DNA of 64,000 nt from Candidatus Gastranaerophilales bacterium (GTDB taxonomy: Bacteria; Cyanobacteriota; Vampirovibrionia; Gastranaerophilales; Gastranaerophilaceae), in assembly GCA_017402995.1 (NCBI GenBank), contig JAFQOV010000025.1, positions 62,001-126,000 on the forward strand. The letters are read 5' to 3'. Both the position numbers and the translations under genes were made by a program. The notes under the pieces are model-generated. The model made no database searches and was not told the origin of the DNA. It saw only the letters and a list, made by a program, of their open reading frames with translations. How positions within the stretch are numbered: position 1 is the first letter of the stretch; the number at the start of each line of letters is the position of its first letter. Positions 44,288 to 53,796 of this stretch are shown here, one piece after another.

Positions 44288-45016
44288 ATGTCATCAAATC
44301 CAATGATAAAATCAAACGTTCAAGAAAATGTTATTCTTGAAGGCAAACCAATGACTATTCAAGGAGCAATTAATAAAACTCTTATTCTTCTAGGAATTGT
44401 TATTTTAAGCGGATTATATACTTGGAACCTTTGTGCGCAAGGTTTTTCAGATAAAGCTGGTTTAATGGCAGTTGTGGCTTCTGTTGCTGGTTTAATTTTG
44501 GCAATCGTTGCAAGCTTTAATCCAAAGTCATCTCCAATCACAGCGCCAGCATATGCAGTTTGTGAAGGGCTTGTAGTTGGTTCTGTCAGCTTTATGTACG
44601 CAAGTTTATATGAAGGAATTATTGTTAACGCAGTTACAATAACTCTAATCACTTTGTTATCAATGCTTTTATTGTACAAAACCAAAACAATCCAAGCAAC
44701 ACCAACCTTTAGAAAAATCATTTTCACGTCAACTGTTGCTGTTGCAATATTTTACTTAGCAGGTTTCATTGGCGCACTTTTAGGTCACCCAATGACAATA
44801 TTTAACGGCTCAAGCCTTGGAATTGGCGTCAGCCTTTTAATCTGTGCAATTGCAGCGTTCAATTTCATTTTGGACTTTGATTTCATTGAACAAGGACAAA
44901 ACAGAAATTTGCCAGAATATTTTGAATGGTATGGCGGTTTTGCACTTTTAGTAACTGTTATTTGGTTATATTTTGAAATTTTAAGACTTCTAGCTCAATT
45001 CTCAAGACGTGATTAA
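44288..45016 (+). CDS. Bax inhibitor-1/YccA family membrane protein
   Basis: A 242-aa integral membrane protein with about seven helices. It has the N-terminal SNPMIKSNVQ pattern, the conserved LDFDFIEQG segment near residue 200 (with Asp pairs important in this family) and a final GFALLVTVIWLYFEILRLLA. The family includes calcium-leak channels such as BsYetJ; the role here is unknown. ATG 44288 has CGAGGAG 8 nt upstream; an upstream TTG in frame is rejected. It overlaps the recJ start by one base. Confidence 0.88.
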   Translation: MSSNPMIKSNVQENVILEGKPMTIQGAINKTLILLGIVILSGLYTWNLCAQGFSDKAGLMAVVASVAGLILAIVASFNPKSSPITAPAYAVCEGLVVGSVSFMYASLYEGIIVNAVTITLITLLSMLLLYKTKTIQATPTFRKIIFTSTVAVAIFYLAGFIGALLGHPMTIFNGSSLGIGVSLLICAIAAFNFILDFDFIEQGQNRNLPEYFEWYGGFALLVTVIWLYFEILRLLAQFSRRD

Positions 45017-47370
45017 TGCTTTATAGAAAAATAAAAACAAAAGAAAAAATTAAAATCCAAAGCTCAACTAAAAACTCTCTTTTAGATGAGCTTTTGGGTT
45101 TAAAAAATTTCCAAAACGAAAAAGAAATTGAAAAATTCTTAAACCCATCAAAAAACGATTTAATTTCGCCATACGCATTTTGCGATATGGAAAAAGCTGT
45201 CAAACGAATTTTTAGCGCAATTGAAAACAACCAAAATATTTTAATCTGGGGCGATTTTGATTGTGACGGCGTGACATCTAGTTCTGTTTTATATAAAGCT
45301 TTAAAAAAATTAAACGCAAACGTGCAGGTGTTTATTCCAGATAGAGCGCTACATGGGCACGGATTAAATTCCAAAGAATTAATCAAATTTATTTCAAAAG
45401 ATAAAATCAAATTAATCATTACTGTTGATTGCGGGATTTCAAATTTATCTGAAATTAATTTAACAAAAAGCCTTGGGGTTGATGTCATTGTTACAGACCA
45501 CCACTCAACAGAGCTTGAACTTCCAAAAGCATATGCAATTATTAACCCGCAAGTTAAAAATTCAATTAAAGAAGAAATTTCTATTGAAGATATCAAATCT
45601 TTAAGCTATAACTCCGGCTCTGTCATTGCCTATAAGCTTGCTATGGCATTATTGGAAAACAATGAAGATGAAGATTTAAAAAATGAACTTTTAATTATTT
45701 CTTCTTGTGGCGCTGTTGCTGATGTTATGCCACTTTTGGGCGAAATTCGCTCAATGGTTGCCTTAACTATTGAAAAATTAAACAGTGGCAAAGTTTATAA
45801 CAAAGGGATATCTAAGCTTTTTGAAAATCAAAATCGAGAAAATATCACAAGCACAGATATAGCTTTTGTTTTGGCGCCAAGAATAAATGCCGTTGGAAGA
45901 TTAGCAAATGCAAAATTATCTTTTGAATTTTTAACAGAAGAAAATGAAGGAAAGCTTGATTTAATTTTAGAAAAACTTGAAAATTACAACTCTATAAGAC
46001 AATCAAAATGCCAAGAAACATACGAGGAAATTTTAAACTATTTAAAGAAAAACAAAGAAGAAACAAAAAACCCAGCAATTGTTTTAATTAACAAAGATTG
46101 GCATATCGGCATTATTGGGATTGTTGCTTCAAAAATCGTTGAAGAATTTAACAAACCTTGCTTTTTAGCGACAATAGACGAAGAAAACAAGGCAAGATGT
46201 TCAATCAGAAGTAATGACACAGTTAATGTCTACGAGGTTTTAAAAGAAAACGAAAATCTTTTCCTTGGCTTTGGCGGACACAAACAAGCTGGTGGTTTTT
46301 CGCTTGATTTAGAGGAAATTCCTTTTGAAAAAGCTAAAAGTGAAATTTTAAAAACTGTTCAAAATCAAACCCAAGATATTAAACAAGAAAATATTTTATG
46401 GGCAGATATTGAACTTCAAAAAGAAGATTTAACACTTGATTTAATTGACACAATTAATATCTTAGAGCCATTTGGCGAAAAAAACGAAGCGCCTGTTTGC
46501 GTAATGTATGATGTGATTTTAGAAGATTTTAAAACAATTGGAAAAGAACAAAATCATTTGAGGGCGGAAATTTCAAAAGATGGTGAAAAATTTAATTGTG
46601 TGAAATGGGGCGAAAAAACAATCGAAATTCCATTTAAATCAAAATGCGATATTGCTTTTTTCCCAAGGGTAAATTCTTTTAATGATACGGTATCTATCCA
46701 GCTTGAAATCATTGATATTTATAGCGAAAACTATAAAAAAGAAGCTTGTGAATTTAAGCTTTTCGACCACCGCAAAAAAACAGGAATATTAGAACAAATT
46801 TCAAGCTATTTAAAAACAGACGAGCTTGATATTTGCGTTTTTGCAAAAACGCCCGAAACAAAAGAAAAACTTGGCGAATACGCAAACATTAAAAGCAAAT
46901 TTTTAAACGACAAAACAACACATAACGGCATAATGTTTTTTGATTATCCAAGTTCAAAAAACGAATTTATCGAAATTTTATCTGCAATTAAACCTAAAAA
47001 AATTCATTTAATGAACTATCAAGCAGATGAAAACATTGAAAACTATATTAAACAAATCAATGGAATGATTAAATATTGCGCAAACAAATTAGATGGAAAC
47101 ATTGATCTTTCAAGGTTTTCACAAGCCCTTGGAGTTAGCGAAAATTTTGTTCAAATCACATTTGAAATCCTAGAAAATCTTGAAGCAATTAAAATCCTTG
47201 ATATTGATAAAATTGAATATTTAAAACCATTTAAATACGAAGAATTTAAAGAAAATTCAATGTTTGAATTATTAAAAGAAGAATTTGAAACAATTTTAAG
47301 CTTCAAAAAAGAACTTCAAATCTGCGAATTAAAAGAAATTGAAGAAATTATAAAACAAGCAAATTTGTAA
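45016..47370 (+). CDS. recJ: Single-stranded-DNA exonuclease RecJ
   Basis: A 784-aa 5'-3' ssDNA exonuclease of the DHH phosphoesterase family. The metal motifs are visible: WGDFDCDGVTSSSVL, VDCGISNLSEI, VTDHHSTELELP, SSCGAVADVMPLLGE, APRINAVGRLANA and, in DHHA1, FGGHKQAGGFSLDLE. The extra C-terminal region of about 220 residues makes it long, like the Bacillus enzyme. It begins at the last base of the Bax inhibitor gene. RecJ acts with RecF and in mismatch repair. Confidence 0.95.
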   Translation: MLYRKIKTKEKIKIQSSTKNSLLDELLGLKNFQNEKEIEKFLNPSKNDLISPYAFCDMEKAVKRIFSAIENNQNILIWGDFDCDGVTSSSVLYKALKKLNANVQVFIPDRALHGHGLNSKELIKFISKDKIKLIITVDCGISNLSEINLTKSLGVDVIVTDHHSTELELPKAYAIINPQVKNSIKEEISIEDIKSLSYNSGSVIAYKLAMALLENNEDEDLKNELLIISSCGAVADVMPLLGEIRSMVALTIEKLNSGKVYNKGISKLFENQNRENITSTDIAFVLAPRINAVGRLANAKLSFEFLTEENEGKLDLILEKLENYNSIRQSKCQETYEEILNYLKKNKEETKNPAIVLINKDWHIGIIGIVASKIVEEFNKPCFLATIDEENKARCSIRSNDTVNVYEVLKENENLFLGFGGHKQAGGFSLDLEEIPFEKAKSEILKTVQNQTQDIKQENILWADIELQKEDLTLDLIDTINILEPFGEKNEAPVCVMYDVILEDFKTIGKEQNHLRAEISKDGEKFNCVKWGEKTIEIPFKSKCDIAFFPRVNSFNDTVSIQLEIIDIYSENYKKEACEFKLFDHRKKTGILEQISSYLKTDELDICVFAKTPETKEKLGEYANIKSKFLNDKTTHNGIMFFDYPSSKNEFIEILSAIKPKKIHLMNYQADENIENYIKQINGMIKYCANKLDGNIDLSRFSQALGVSENFVQITFEILENLEAIKILDIDKIEYLKPFKYEEFKENSMFELLKEEFETILSFKKELQICELKEIEEIIKQANL

Positions 47371-47442
47371 ACTTGTATGAATAATTATGTCTTCTTGATT
47401 TTATGTGATATAAGTAATATTAGGGGAGTTTAAGGATAAATT

Positions 47443-47739
47443 ATGGAAAACACAGCACCAACACTTGATTTTAACAATATTGCAAAAGTTGCAAATATCG
47501 AAGTCACCCTAAGTGCTGAACTTGGACGCAATACATTATCTTTAAAAGACGCAATTGAATATGATACAGGTTCAATCATAGAACTAGACAGAACTAATAA
47601 TGAGCCTGTTAATATCTATGTTGATGACATTTTAATTGCAAAAGGTCAAATTGTTGCAATTGAAGATTCTTACGGCATTAAAATCGTAGAAATCATTGAA
47701 AACAAAGAATTAGAAAAAGCAAGCAATGCGAAAATTTAA
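47443..47739 (+). CDS. fliN: Flagellar motor switch protein FliN (SpoA domain)
   Basis: A 98-aa protein dominated by a SpoA/FliN C-ring domain: IEVTLSAELGRNTLSLKDAI, YDTGSIIELDRTNNEPVNIY, VDDILIAKGQIVAIEDSYGI and IVEII. FliN forms the lower C ring of the flagellar switch; YscQ-like proteins of type III secretion share the fold. AAGGAT precedes the ATG. The 3' end overlaps the ThiF-family gene by 14 bp. It lies apart from fliI, so flagellar genes seem dispersed. Confidence 0.85.
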   Translation: MENTAPTLDFNNIAKVANIEVTLSAELGRNTLSLKDAIEYDTGSIIELDRTNNEPVNIYVDDILIAKGQIVAIEDSYGIKIVEIIENKELEKASNAKI

Positions 47740-48463
47740 AAAATATCAAAAAAATCTTGCAAAAGAAGGAATTACCCAAGAACAACAAGAAAAGCTTTTT
47801 AACGCTAAAGTTCTTGTTATGGGCGCAGGGTCTCTTGGTTCAAACGTGATTATGAACCTTGCGGCACTTGGTGTTGGGCAAATTAAAATTATTGATGGCG
47901 AAATTATCCAAGAAACAGATTTCAACCGCCAATTAATCCACAAATACAAAAATATTGGCAGAGCAAAAGTTATGTCTGCAAAAGATTGGATTCAAGAATT
48001 TAACCCAGATATTAAAGTTGAGCTTGATAAAACAAAGCTTCACGAACTAAATTATTTTAATACAATTGAAAATTACGACATTATTGTTGATTGTTTTGAT
48101 ACAAATGAAGCAAAATATATGTTGAACGAGATTGCAATTCGCCACAACAAAATCCTTGTCCATGGCGGTGTTCGCGGTTTCAGAGGACAAGTCACAACAA
48201 TAATCCCAAACAGAACTGGTTGTCTTTCTTGCGCAATTCAAAAACCACGATTTTTCAAAGACGAAGAATTTGCAGTTTTATCCCCTGTTGCAAGCGTAAT
48301 TTCATCTTTGCAAGCGCAAGAAGTCTTTAAGCTTATAACAGGCGAAGGCGAATTACTATTAAACAAAATTCAAGTTTTTGACGGACTAAAATCCGAATTT
48401 AAAATCTTGAACTTTGCTAAAAATGCGCTTTGCGAAACTTGTTCAAACCCATTAGGTTTTTAA
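47726..48463 (+). CDS. ThiF/MoeB/HesA family adenylyltransferase
   Basis: A 245-aa E1-like enzyme. It has the nucleotide motif GAGSLGSNVIMNLAALGVG, the E1 residues DFNRQLIHKY, DCFDTNEAKYMLNE and a zinc site of two CxxC pairs (CLSCAIQ and CETC). It adenylates the C-terminus of a small ubiquitin-like sulfur carrier (ThiS or MoaD), which is not in the window. It has no rhodanese domain. The 14-bp overlap with fliN is an operon coupling, not a known functional link. Confidence 0.88.
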   Translation: MRKFKKYQKNLAKEGITQEQQEKLFNAKVLVMGAGSLGSNVIMNLAALGVGQIKIIDGEIIQETDFNRQLIHKYKNIGRAKVMSAKDWIQEFNPDIKVELDKTKLHELNYFNTIENYDIIVDCFDTNEAKYMLNEIAIRHNKILVHGGVRGFRGQVTTIIPNRTGCLSCAIQKPRFFKDEEFAVLSPVASVISSLQAQEVFKLITGEGELLLNKIQVFDGLKSEFKILNFAKNALCETCSNPLGF

Positions 48464-49572
48464 GAAAAATATTCTTCAATTATTTTTTCGATATATTCAC
48501 AAGCATGCCCGTCACCATAAGGGTTTATCGCCTTGGACATTTTGTCATATTCTTCTTTATTATCTAGCAATTTTTGAACAGTTGACGTGATTTTTTCTTC
48601 ATCACACCCAACAAGCTTAACTCCGCCATATTCCAAAGCTTCAGGGCGTTCTGTTTCATCTCTTAAAACTAAAACAGGAACACCTAACGCCGGTGCTTCT
48701 TCTTGAACTCCACCAGAATCAGTCAAAATGATATGAGATTTTTTCATTAAATTGCAAAATGGAACATAATCTAATGGTTCGATTAATTTAACTCTTTCAA
48801 TGCCTTCTAATATTGGTTTAACCGTGTTTCTCACATTTGGATTTAAGTGCATTGGATAGACAACTTCAATATCTTTATTTTGTTCAACAAGCTTTTTAAT
48901 TGCTTTGCAAATATTTTCCAATGGTTTTCCAAAATTTTCTCTTCTATGTGAAGTCAATAAAATTGTTTTTAAATTTAGATTTAAATTAATATATTCAAGT
49001 TCATCATTTTTGTTTTCAATGACATACATTAAAGCGTCAATTACAGTATTTCCCGTCTTATAAATTCCTTTTTTAATTCCTGATTTTTCAATATTTTCAC
49101 AAGCTTTATCTGTCGGACAAAACATTAAATCAGAAACAGAATCTACAATAACTCTGTTAATTTCTTCAGGGAAAGGATAGTTCTTATCAAAAGTGCGAAG
49201 CCCAGCTTCAACATGTCCGATTTTAATTCTTGAATAAAACGCACTTAGTGCGCTAATTCCAGCAGTTGTAGTGTCACCATGAACTAAAATTAAATCTGGG
49301 TTTTCTTTTTCAAAAACTTTTTTAGTTTCCAACAAAATATCTGATGATAAATTCCAAAGATTTTGATTTGTTTTCATTAAATTTAAATCATAATCAGGAA
49401 CAATATCAAAAAGCTCTAGAACACTGTCTAGCATTTGTCTATGTTGCGCTGTGACAATTGTTAAAACGTCAAATTTTGGATTTTGTTTTAACTTTTTCAC
49501 CAAAGGACACATCTTAATCGCTTCTGGGCGAGTTCCAAATACTAATGCAATTTTGATTTTTCTATCTTTCAT
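48460..49572 (-). CDS. wecB: UDP-N-acetylglucosamine 2-epimerase (non-hydrolysing)
   Basis: A 370-aa GT-B-fold epimerase making UDP-ManNAc for surface polysaccharides. Motifs include LVFGTRPEAIKMCPLV, VTAQHRQMLDSVL, VHGDTTTAGISALSAFY, GHVEAGLRTFDKNYPFPEE, NTVIDAL, LLTSHRRENFGKP and LTDSGGVQEEAPALGVPVLV. All expected catalytic residues appear intact. It converges on the ThiF-family gene with a 4-bp overlap. Confidence 0.95.
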   Translation of the reverse strand: MKDRKIKIALVFGTRPEAIKMCPLVKKLKQNPKFDVLTIVTAQHRQMLDSVLELFDIVPDYDLNLMKTNQNLWNLSSDILLETKKVFEKENPDLILVHGDTTTAGISALSAFYSRIKIGHVEAGLRTFDKNYPFPEEINRVIVDSVSDLMFCPTDKACENIEKSGIKKGIYKTGNTVIDALMYVIENKNDELEYINLNLNLKTILLTSHRRENFGKPLENICKAIKKLVEQNKDIEVVYPMHLNPNVRNTVKPILEGIERVKLIEPLDYVPFCNLMKKSHIILTDSGGVQEEAPALGVPVLVLRDETERPEALEYGGVKLVGCDEEKITSTVQKLLDNKEEYDKMSKAINPYGDGHACEYIEKIIEEYFS

Positions 49573-49617
49573 AACAAAATTATTTTACATAAAGTAATTT
49601 TTATAATCAATAAATTT

Positions 49618-49646
49618 TTGCTTTCATTTTGCTTTTATTGTACAAT
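49618..49646 (+). promoter_or_regulatory. Promoter of gyrA
   Basis: TTGCTT (49618-49623), a 17-bp spacer and TACAAT (49641-49646). The leader of about 25 nt carries AAGAGGA 8 nt before the TTG start codon. Confidence 0.55.
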
Positions 49647-49678
49647 ATTCATATATACAGACTAAGAGGAGTGTTATT

Positions 49679-52222
49679 TTGGCTCAAACCAGCTTATTTG
49701 ATGACGGCAAAATTATTCCCGTTAATATCAGAGAAGAAATGAAAAGATGTTATATAGATTACGCTATGTCAGTAATCGTTGGTCGTGCATTGCCAGACGT
49801 TCGTGATGGTTTAAAACCTGTTCATAGACGTATTTTATTTGCTATGAACGAACTTGGTATGACACCTGATAAACCATTTAAAAAATGTGCGCGTATCGTT
49901 GGGGAAGTTCTTGGTAAATACCACCCACACGGCGACTCATCTGTTTACGAAGCCTTGGTGCGTATGGCGCAAGACTTTTCAACAAGATATTTAACAGTAG
50001 ATGGTCATGGTAACTTTGGTTCAGTTGACGGTGACGGCGCTGCCGCAATGCGTTATACAGAAGCTAGAATGCACAAAATCACTACTGCAATGCTTGCTGA
50101 TATCGATTGTGAAACAGTTAATTTTGTACCAAACTTTGATGGCTCTCTAGAAGAACCATCAGTTCTTCCAACAAGACTTCCAATGCTCTTGTTAAATGGT
50201 ACTTCAGGTATTGCGGTTGGTATGGCAACAAATATTCCACCACACAACCTAAACGAAATCGTTGACGGTACTATCGCATTAATCGATAACCCAGACATCA
50301 CAATTGATGGCTTAATGCAATACATTAAAGGTCCTGATTTCCCTACTGCCGCAACAATTGTTGGCACATCAGAAATCAAAAAAGCATATGAAACAGGTCG
50401 TGGTTCAATCAAAATGCGCGCTGTTTCATCTATTGAAGAATTGCAAGGCGGTGCAGGTCGCCAAGGAAGAAGTGCAATCGTTGTAACTGAAATTCCATAT
50501 CAAGTTAACAAAGCTGAATTAATCAGAAAAATTGCAGAACTTGTTAAAGATGACAAAATCAAAGGCATTTCTGATTTACGTGATGAATCTGACAGAGACG
50601 GTATGCGCATTGTTATCGAATTAAAACGCGACGCTAAACCAGACGTTGTCAGAAACAATTTATATAAACAAACTGCTCTTTCAACAAGCTTTGGCTTCAA
50701 CATGGTTGCGCTCGTTGGTCAACAACCACGCTTGTTAAATCTATATGAAGTTTTATCTGAATTCGTTGAACACAGAGTTGATGTCATCACTCGTCGTACA
50801 ATGTATTTCTTGAAAAAAGCAAAATATAGAGCACATATCTTAGAAGGTTTGATGATTGCTCTTAATTCATTAGACGAAGTTATTGAGTTAATCAAAAAAT
50901 CACCAAATACAGAAACAGCTCGCGCTGGTTTGATTAATCGTTTCGGCTTAGATACCGAACAAGCAAATGCAATTTTAGAAATGCAATTGAGACGCTTAAC
51001 AGGCTTAGAACAAGACAAAATCAGAGCTGAACATGCAGATTTAATGAAGAAAATTGCAGAATATGAAGAACTTTTATCTTCAAGAGATAAAATTTTAGCT
51101 TTAATCAAAGTTGAACTTTTAGAAGACAAAGAAAAATATGGAGACGATAGAAAAACTGCAATCGTTCCTGAAGAAGGCGAAGTTACAGTTGAAGATTTGA
51201 CTCCAAATACTCAAATGGCAGTTTTCATCACTCGTCAAGGATATATTAAAAGAATTTCACTAGATACTTTTGTTCGCCAAAACCGCGCAACAAGAGGAAA
51301 AGGTGGAATGAAAACAAAAGAAGATGACGACGTAGCACATTTCTTTACTGCAATGATGCACGATAAAGTATTATTCTTCTCTTCTAAAGGTCTTGTATAT
51401 TCATTATCTGTTTATGATTTCCCTGAAGGTTCAAGACAATCAAAAGGTTTGCCAATCATTAACGTATTACCTTTAGAACAAGACGAATCAATCACCGCAA
51501 TCGTTCCTGTATCAGAATTTAAAGAAGACTTAAACTTAATTATGTTGACCAAAAAAGGTTACATTAAGAGAATTTCTTTAGACAATTTCACATCAATCAG
51601 AAGAAACGGCTTGATTGCAATTGGTTTAGAAGAAAATGATACATTAAATTGGGTTAAACTTGCTCATGGCAATGATGAAATCTTAATCGGTACATCTTGC
51701 GGTATGGCAATTCGCTTCCCAATCGAAGATTTAAGACCACTTGGCCGTTCTGCTCGCGGTGTAAATTCAATGAAATTAAGATCATCTGACGAAATCATTG
51801 GTTGCGACGTTGTACCAAAAGATTATGACGCAGATTTACTTGTAATCACATCTGATGGTTTTGGTAAACGTTCAAAAATTTCCGAATTTAGAACCCAAAA
51901 CCGTGGCGGACTTGGTTTGATTGCAACTAAATTCAAATCTTCATCTTCAAGATTAGTCGACCTTTCAATCGTAAAAGATGATGATGAAATCATGGTTGTT
52001 ACAGCAAATGGTATTGTTACTCGCGTCAGCGCAAACGATATCTCTCGCCAAGGCAGACCAGCAACAGGCGTTCGCGTTCAAACGCTAGATGGCGAAGACT
52101 ACGTTGTATCTGTTAACAAAATCATCAACACAGATGAAGACGAAAAAGATACAGAGGCATTAATCGAAGAAGCAAAAGAAGAACTTGCACAAAACGTTGA
52201 ACAAGGAAGCTTTTTTGATTAA
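49679..52222 (+). CDS. gyrA: DNA gyrase subunit A
   Basis: An 847-aa type IIA topoisomerase subunit. The catalytic tyrosine is in [10 protein letters not shown], and the quinolone-determining region reads [12 protein letters not shown] with S87 and E91 at the positions of E. coli S83 and D87, the usual sensitive residues. The C-terminal beta-pinwheel repeats ([20 protein letters not shown] and later copies) include a RATRGKGG segment at the GyrA-box position. The start is TTG with AGAGGA at a proper distance. It could be ParC by fold, but the GyrA-box-like motif and N-terminal match favour GyrA. gyrB is not nearby. Confidence 0.93.
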   Translation: MAQTSLFDDGKIIPVNIREEMKRCYIDYAMSVIVGRALPDVRDGLKPVHRRILFAMNELGMTPDKPFKKCARIVGEVLGKYHPHGDSSVYEALVRMAQDFSTRYLTVDGHGNFGSVDGDGAAAMRYTEARMHKITTAMLADIDCETVNFVPNFDGSLEEPSVLPTRLPMLLLNGTSGIAVGMATNIPPHNLNEIVDGTIALIDNPDITIDGLMQYIKGPDFPTAATIVGTSEIKKAYETGRGSIKMRAVSSIEELQGGAGRQGRSAIVVTEIPYQVNKAELIRKIAELVKDDKIKGISDLRDESDRDGMRIVIELKRDAKPDVVRNNLYKQTALSTSFGFNMVALVGQQPRLLNLYEVLSEFVEHRVDVITRRTMYFLKKAKYRAHILEGLMIALNSLDEVIELIKKSPNTETARAGLINRFGLDTEQANAILEMQLRRLTGLEQDKIRAEHADLMKKIAEYEELLSSRDKILALIKVELLEDKEKYGDDRKTAIVPEEGEVTVEDLTPNTQMAVFITRQGYIKRISLDTFVRQNRATRGKGGMKTKEDDDVAHFFTAMMHDKVLFFSSKGLVYSLSVYDFPEGSRQSKGLPIINVLPLEQDESITAIVPVSEFKEDLNLIMLTKKGYIKRISLDNFTSIRRNGLIAIGLEENDTLNWVKLAHGNDEILIGTSCGMAIRFPIEDLRPLGRSARGVNSMKLRSSDEIIGCDVVPKDYDADLLVITSDGFGKRSKISEFRTQNRGGLGLIATKFKSSSSRLVDLSIVKDDDEIMVVTANGIVTRVSANDISRQGRPATGVRVQTLDGEDYVVSVNKIINTDEDEKDTEALIEEAKEELAQNVEQGSFFD

Positions 52223-52239
52223 TTAAAAAATAAAACAAA

Positions 52240-52275
52240 ATGAAAAGGCTCTAGGGATTTTCTCTAGAGCTTTGA
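52240..52275. terminator. Likely bidirectional terminator after gyrA
   Basis: AAAGGCTCTAG and CTAGAGCTTT form a stem with one unpaired G and a 9-nt loop, lying between the convergent gyrA and the unknown gene at 52307. The T run is weak on both sides. Confidence 0.55.
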
Positions 52276-52306
52276 TGTTATTGAAAGGAAAAGTATAGAA
52301 AACTTT

Positions 52307-52810
52307 TTACGCGAATAAGTTATCTAATTCGCCCTTTTCGTCAGTTGTTGCTTCTTCGCCATTTTGAAATGGGTTAAAGCCGTTTTGCGAATTGGAGTTT
52401 TTATCACTTATATTGAATAAGTTAATGATATTTCTGTTATTTTCAAGTTGTTTAACAGGAGCTAATTCGTTAGCTTGAGTTGTGCTTTGAGTTAATTCAA
52501 CTTGTTTTTGAACAGCTTGAGCTGAATATAAATTCATTGCAGCTTGAGCATTTAATCTTGCAACGTCAACGCTTTTAGCATATAAACCAGCTTGAGTTAA
52601 AGCGATTTGTTTTTGTAAATCAGCGTTTGTTCTTGAAGAATATAAGTCGATACCAAGAGTAGCTCTGTTGAATTTTGAATAGTCGATAGATTGAACTTGT
52701 GGTTCGCTTTTTTGTTGTGCTGATTTCAAAATTTGGCTTGAAACTGCATTAACGCTATTTAAATCCACACCTTTTGAAGAATATAAAACTGTATTCAAGT
52801 TTAAGCTCAT
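52307..52810 (-). CDS. Unknown protein with LYSS-type repeats
   Basis: I do not recognise this 167-aa protein. It has recurring LY(S/A) motifs at Y10, Y57, Y77 and Y95, each followed by a polar helical stretch rich in Q, A and N, then a Q/N/S-rich disordered tail. There is no signal peptide or membrane helix. The ATG at 52810 has GGAG 10 nt upstream; a GTG 18 bp further up is possible. It shares an intergenic region with the divergent pyr operon. Confidence 0.55.
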   Translation of the reverse strand: MSLNLNTVLYSSKGVDLNSVNAVSSQILKSAQQKSEPQVQSIDYSKFNRATLGIDLYSSRTNADLQKQIALTQAGLYAKSVDVARLNAQAAMNLYSAQAVQKQVELTQSTTQANELAPVKQLENNRNIINLFNISDKNSNSQNGFNPFQNGEEATTDEKGELDNLFA

Positions 52811-52990
52811 TTTGCCTATTTGCTCCACTTATTGTCTAGTCTTGTCTTTCCTTATATTTGTATATTCGACAAATTTAGTGGTAACTTTAGGTTTTAAACT
52901 TGTTTTGTTACATTTATTTACATATGAAAATTCATGCTTTATTAAAATTATTTTTAGTTTATAATATTTACAGAAAATTCGGTATAGAAA

Positions 52991-53029
52991 ATGAGAAAAA
53001 CAATTCTTAAAAATAAATATAACAACTGA
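52991..53029 (+). CDS. Possible pyr leader peptide MRKTILKNKYNN
   Basis: A 12-residue frame placed directly before the leader terminator. It is rich in AAA, AAT/AAC and ATA-type codons rather than in one amino acid. Its ribosome site is weak (GGTATAG). It is supported only by position. Confidence 0.3.
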   Translation: MRKTILKNKYNN

Positions 53030-53030
53030 A

Positions 53031-53059
53031 AAAGAAGGCAACTTTGCCTTCTTTTTTTT
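53031..53059 (+). terminator. Leader terminator upstream of pyrK
   Basis: AAAGAAGGCAA and TTGCCTTCTTT are perfect complements, followed by eight Ts in all. No gene is transcribed into it from the left on this strand other than the short leader. Confidence 0.88.
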
Positions 53060-53076
53060 ATTTAAGGATAAGCTCT

Positions 53077-53796
53077 ATGAAAGATTACAAAGGTAAAATA
53101 AAATCTGTTAAAAAAATATCAATCGACGCATATGAATTGTTAATTCAATCTGATTTAGAAAATGCAATCTCAGGACAATTCATTTCAATCTTATGTCCAA
53201 ATACAACTTTGCGTAGACCGTTCTCTATTGCTGGATTTGACAAAGAAACAAAAACCTTAAAAATTTTAATCAAATTAAAAGGCGATGGCACGAATTATTT
53301 AAAAACTTTAAAAGAAAATGACGAAATTAATTTTTTAGCGCCACTTGGAAACGGGTTTAAAATTGAAAATAAAAAATCTCTTTTAATCGGTGCTGGGATT
53401 GGAATTGCACCAATGCTATTTTTAAAAGATGAACTAAAAAACAAAAACATTGAAAACTATCTAATCTCAGGCTTTAAAGCCCAAGAAGAAATGATTGAAG
53501 GAAGCGACAAAACCGTTATTGGTGGCTCTGTTTTAGATAATCTTGATGAAATTATTAAAGAAAAAAATATTGAAATATTATATTCTTGCGGGCCACATAT
53601 TGTTTTAAAACTTGTTTCGCAATTAGCCAAAAAGCACAATATCGAAGCACAAGTTGCAATGGAAAAAACAATGGCTTGTTCAATCGGTGTTTGCAGAGGT
53701 TGCATAATCAAAATAAATAAACAAGGAAAAATAGAAAACGCGTCTGTATGCAAAGATGGACCCGTATTTTATGGAGATGAAGTGATATGGGAATAG
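53077..53796 (+). CDS. pyrK: Dihydroorotate dehydrogenase electron transfer subunit
   Basis: A 239-aa FAD and 2Fe-2S protein that passes electrons from dihydroorotate dehydrogenase B to NAD+. It has the FAD-binding RRPFSIAG (residues 46-53), the NAD region LIGAGIGIAPMLFL, YSCGPHIVLK and the 2Fe-2S cysteine cluster MACSIGVCRGC plus a later Cys in ASVCKDG. The frame is open to 53044, inside the terminator; ATG 53077 has AAGGATAAG upstream and is preferred. It is the first gene of the pyr operon and overlaps pyrD by 10 bp. Confidence 0.94.
   Translation: MKDYKGKIKSVKKISIDAYELLIQSDLENAISGQFISILCPNTTLRRPFSIAGFDKETKTLKILIKLKGDGTNYLKTLKENDEINFLAPLGNGFKIENKKSLLIGAGIGIAPMLFLKDELKNKNIENYLISGFKAQEEMIEGSDKTVIGGSVLDNLDEIIKEKNIEILYSCGPHIVLKLVSQLAKKHNIEAQVAMEKTMACSIGVCRGCIIKINKQGKIENASVCKDGPVFYGDEVIWE

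Larger units (their letters stand above)
52960..53059 (+). promoter_or_regulatory. pyr operon promoter and attenuator-like leader
   Basis: TATAAT at 52960-52965 with a weak -35 region suggests a start near 52972. The leader then contains a 12-codon ORF (52991-53029) that stops 1 nt before a perfect 11-bp terminator hairpin with a run of eight Ts (53031-53059). The pyrK ribosome site begins right after the Ts. A terminator between promoter and first gene, abutting a translated leader, is the layout of a transcription attenuator such as that of enterobacterial pyrBI. No PyrR-binding motif is recognised. Confidence 0.5.

Noticed and set aside
53044-53076. An upstream start for pyrK
   Set aside because: It lies inside the leader terminator hairpin; AAGGA is placed for ATG 53077.
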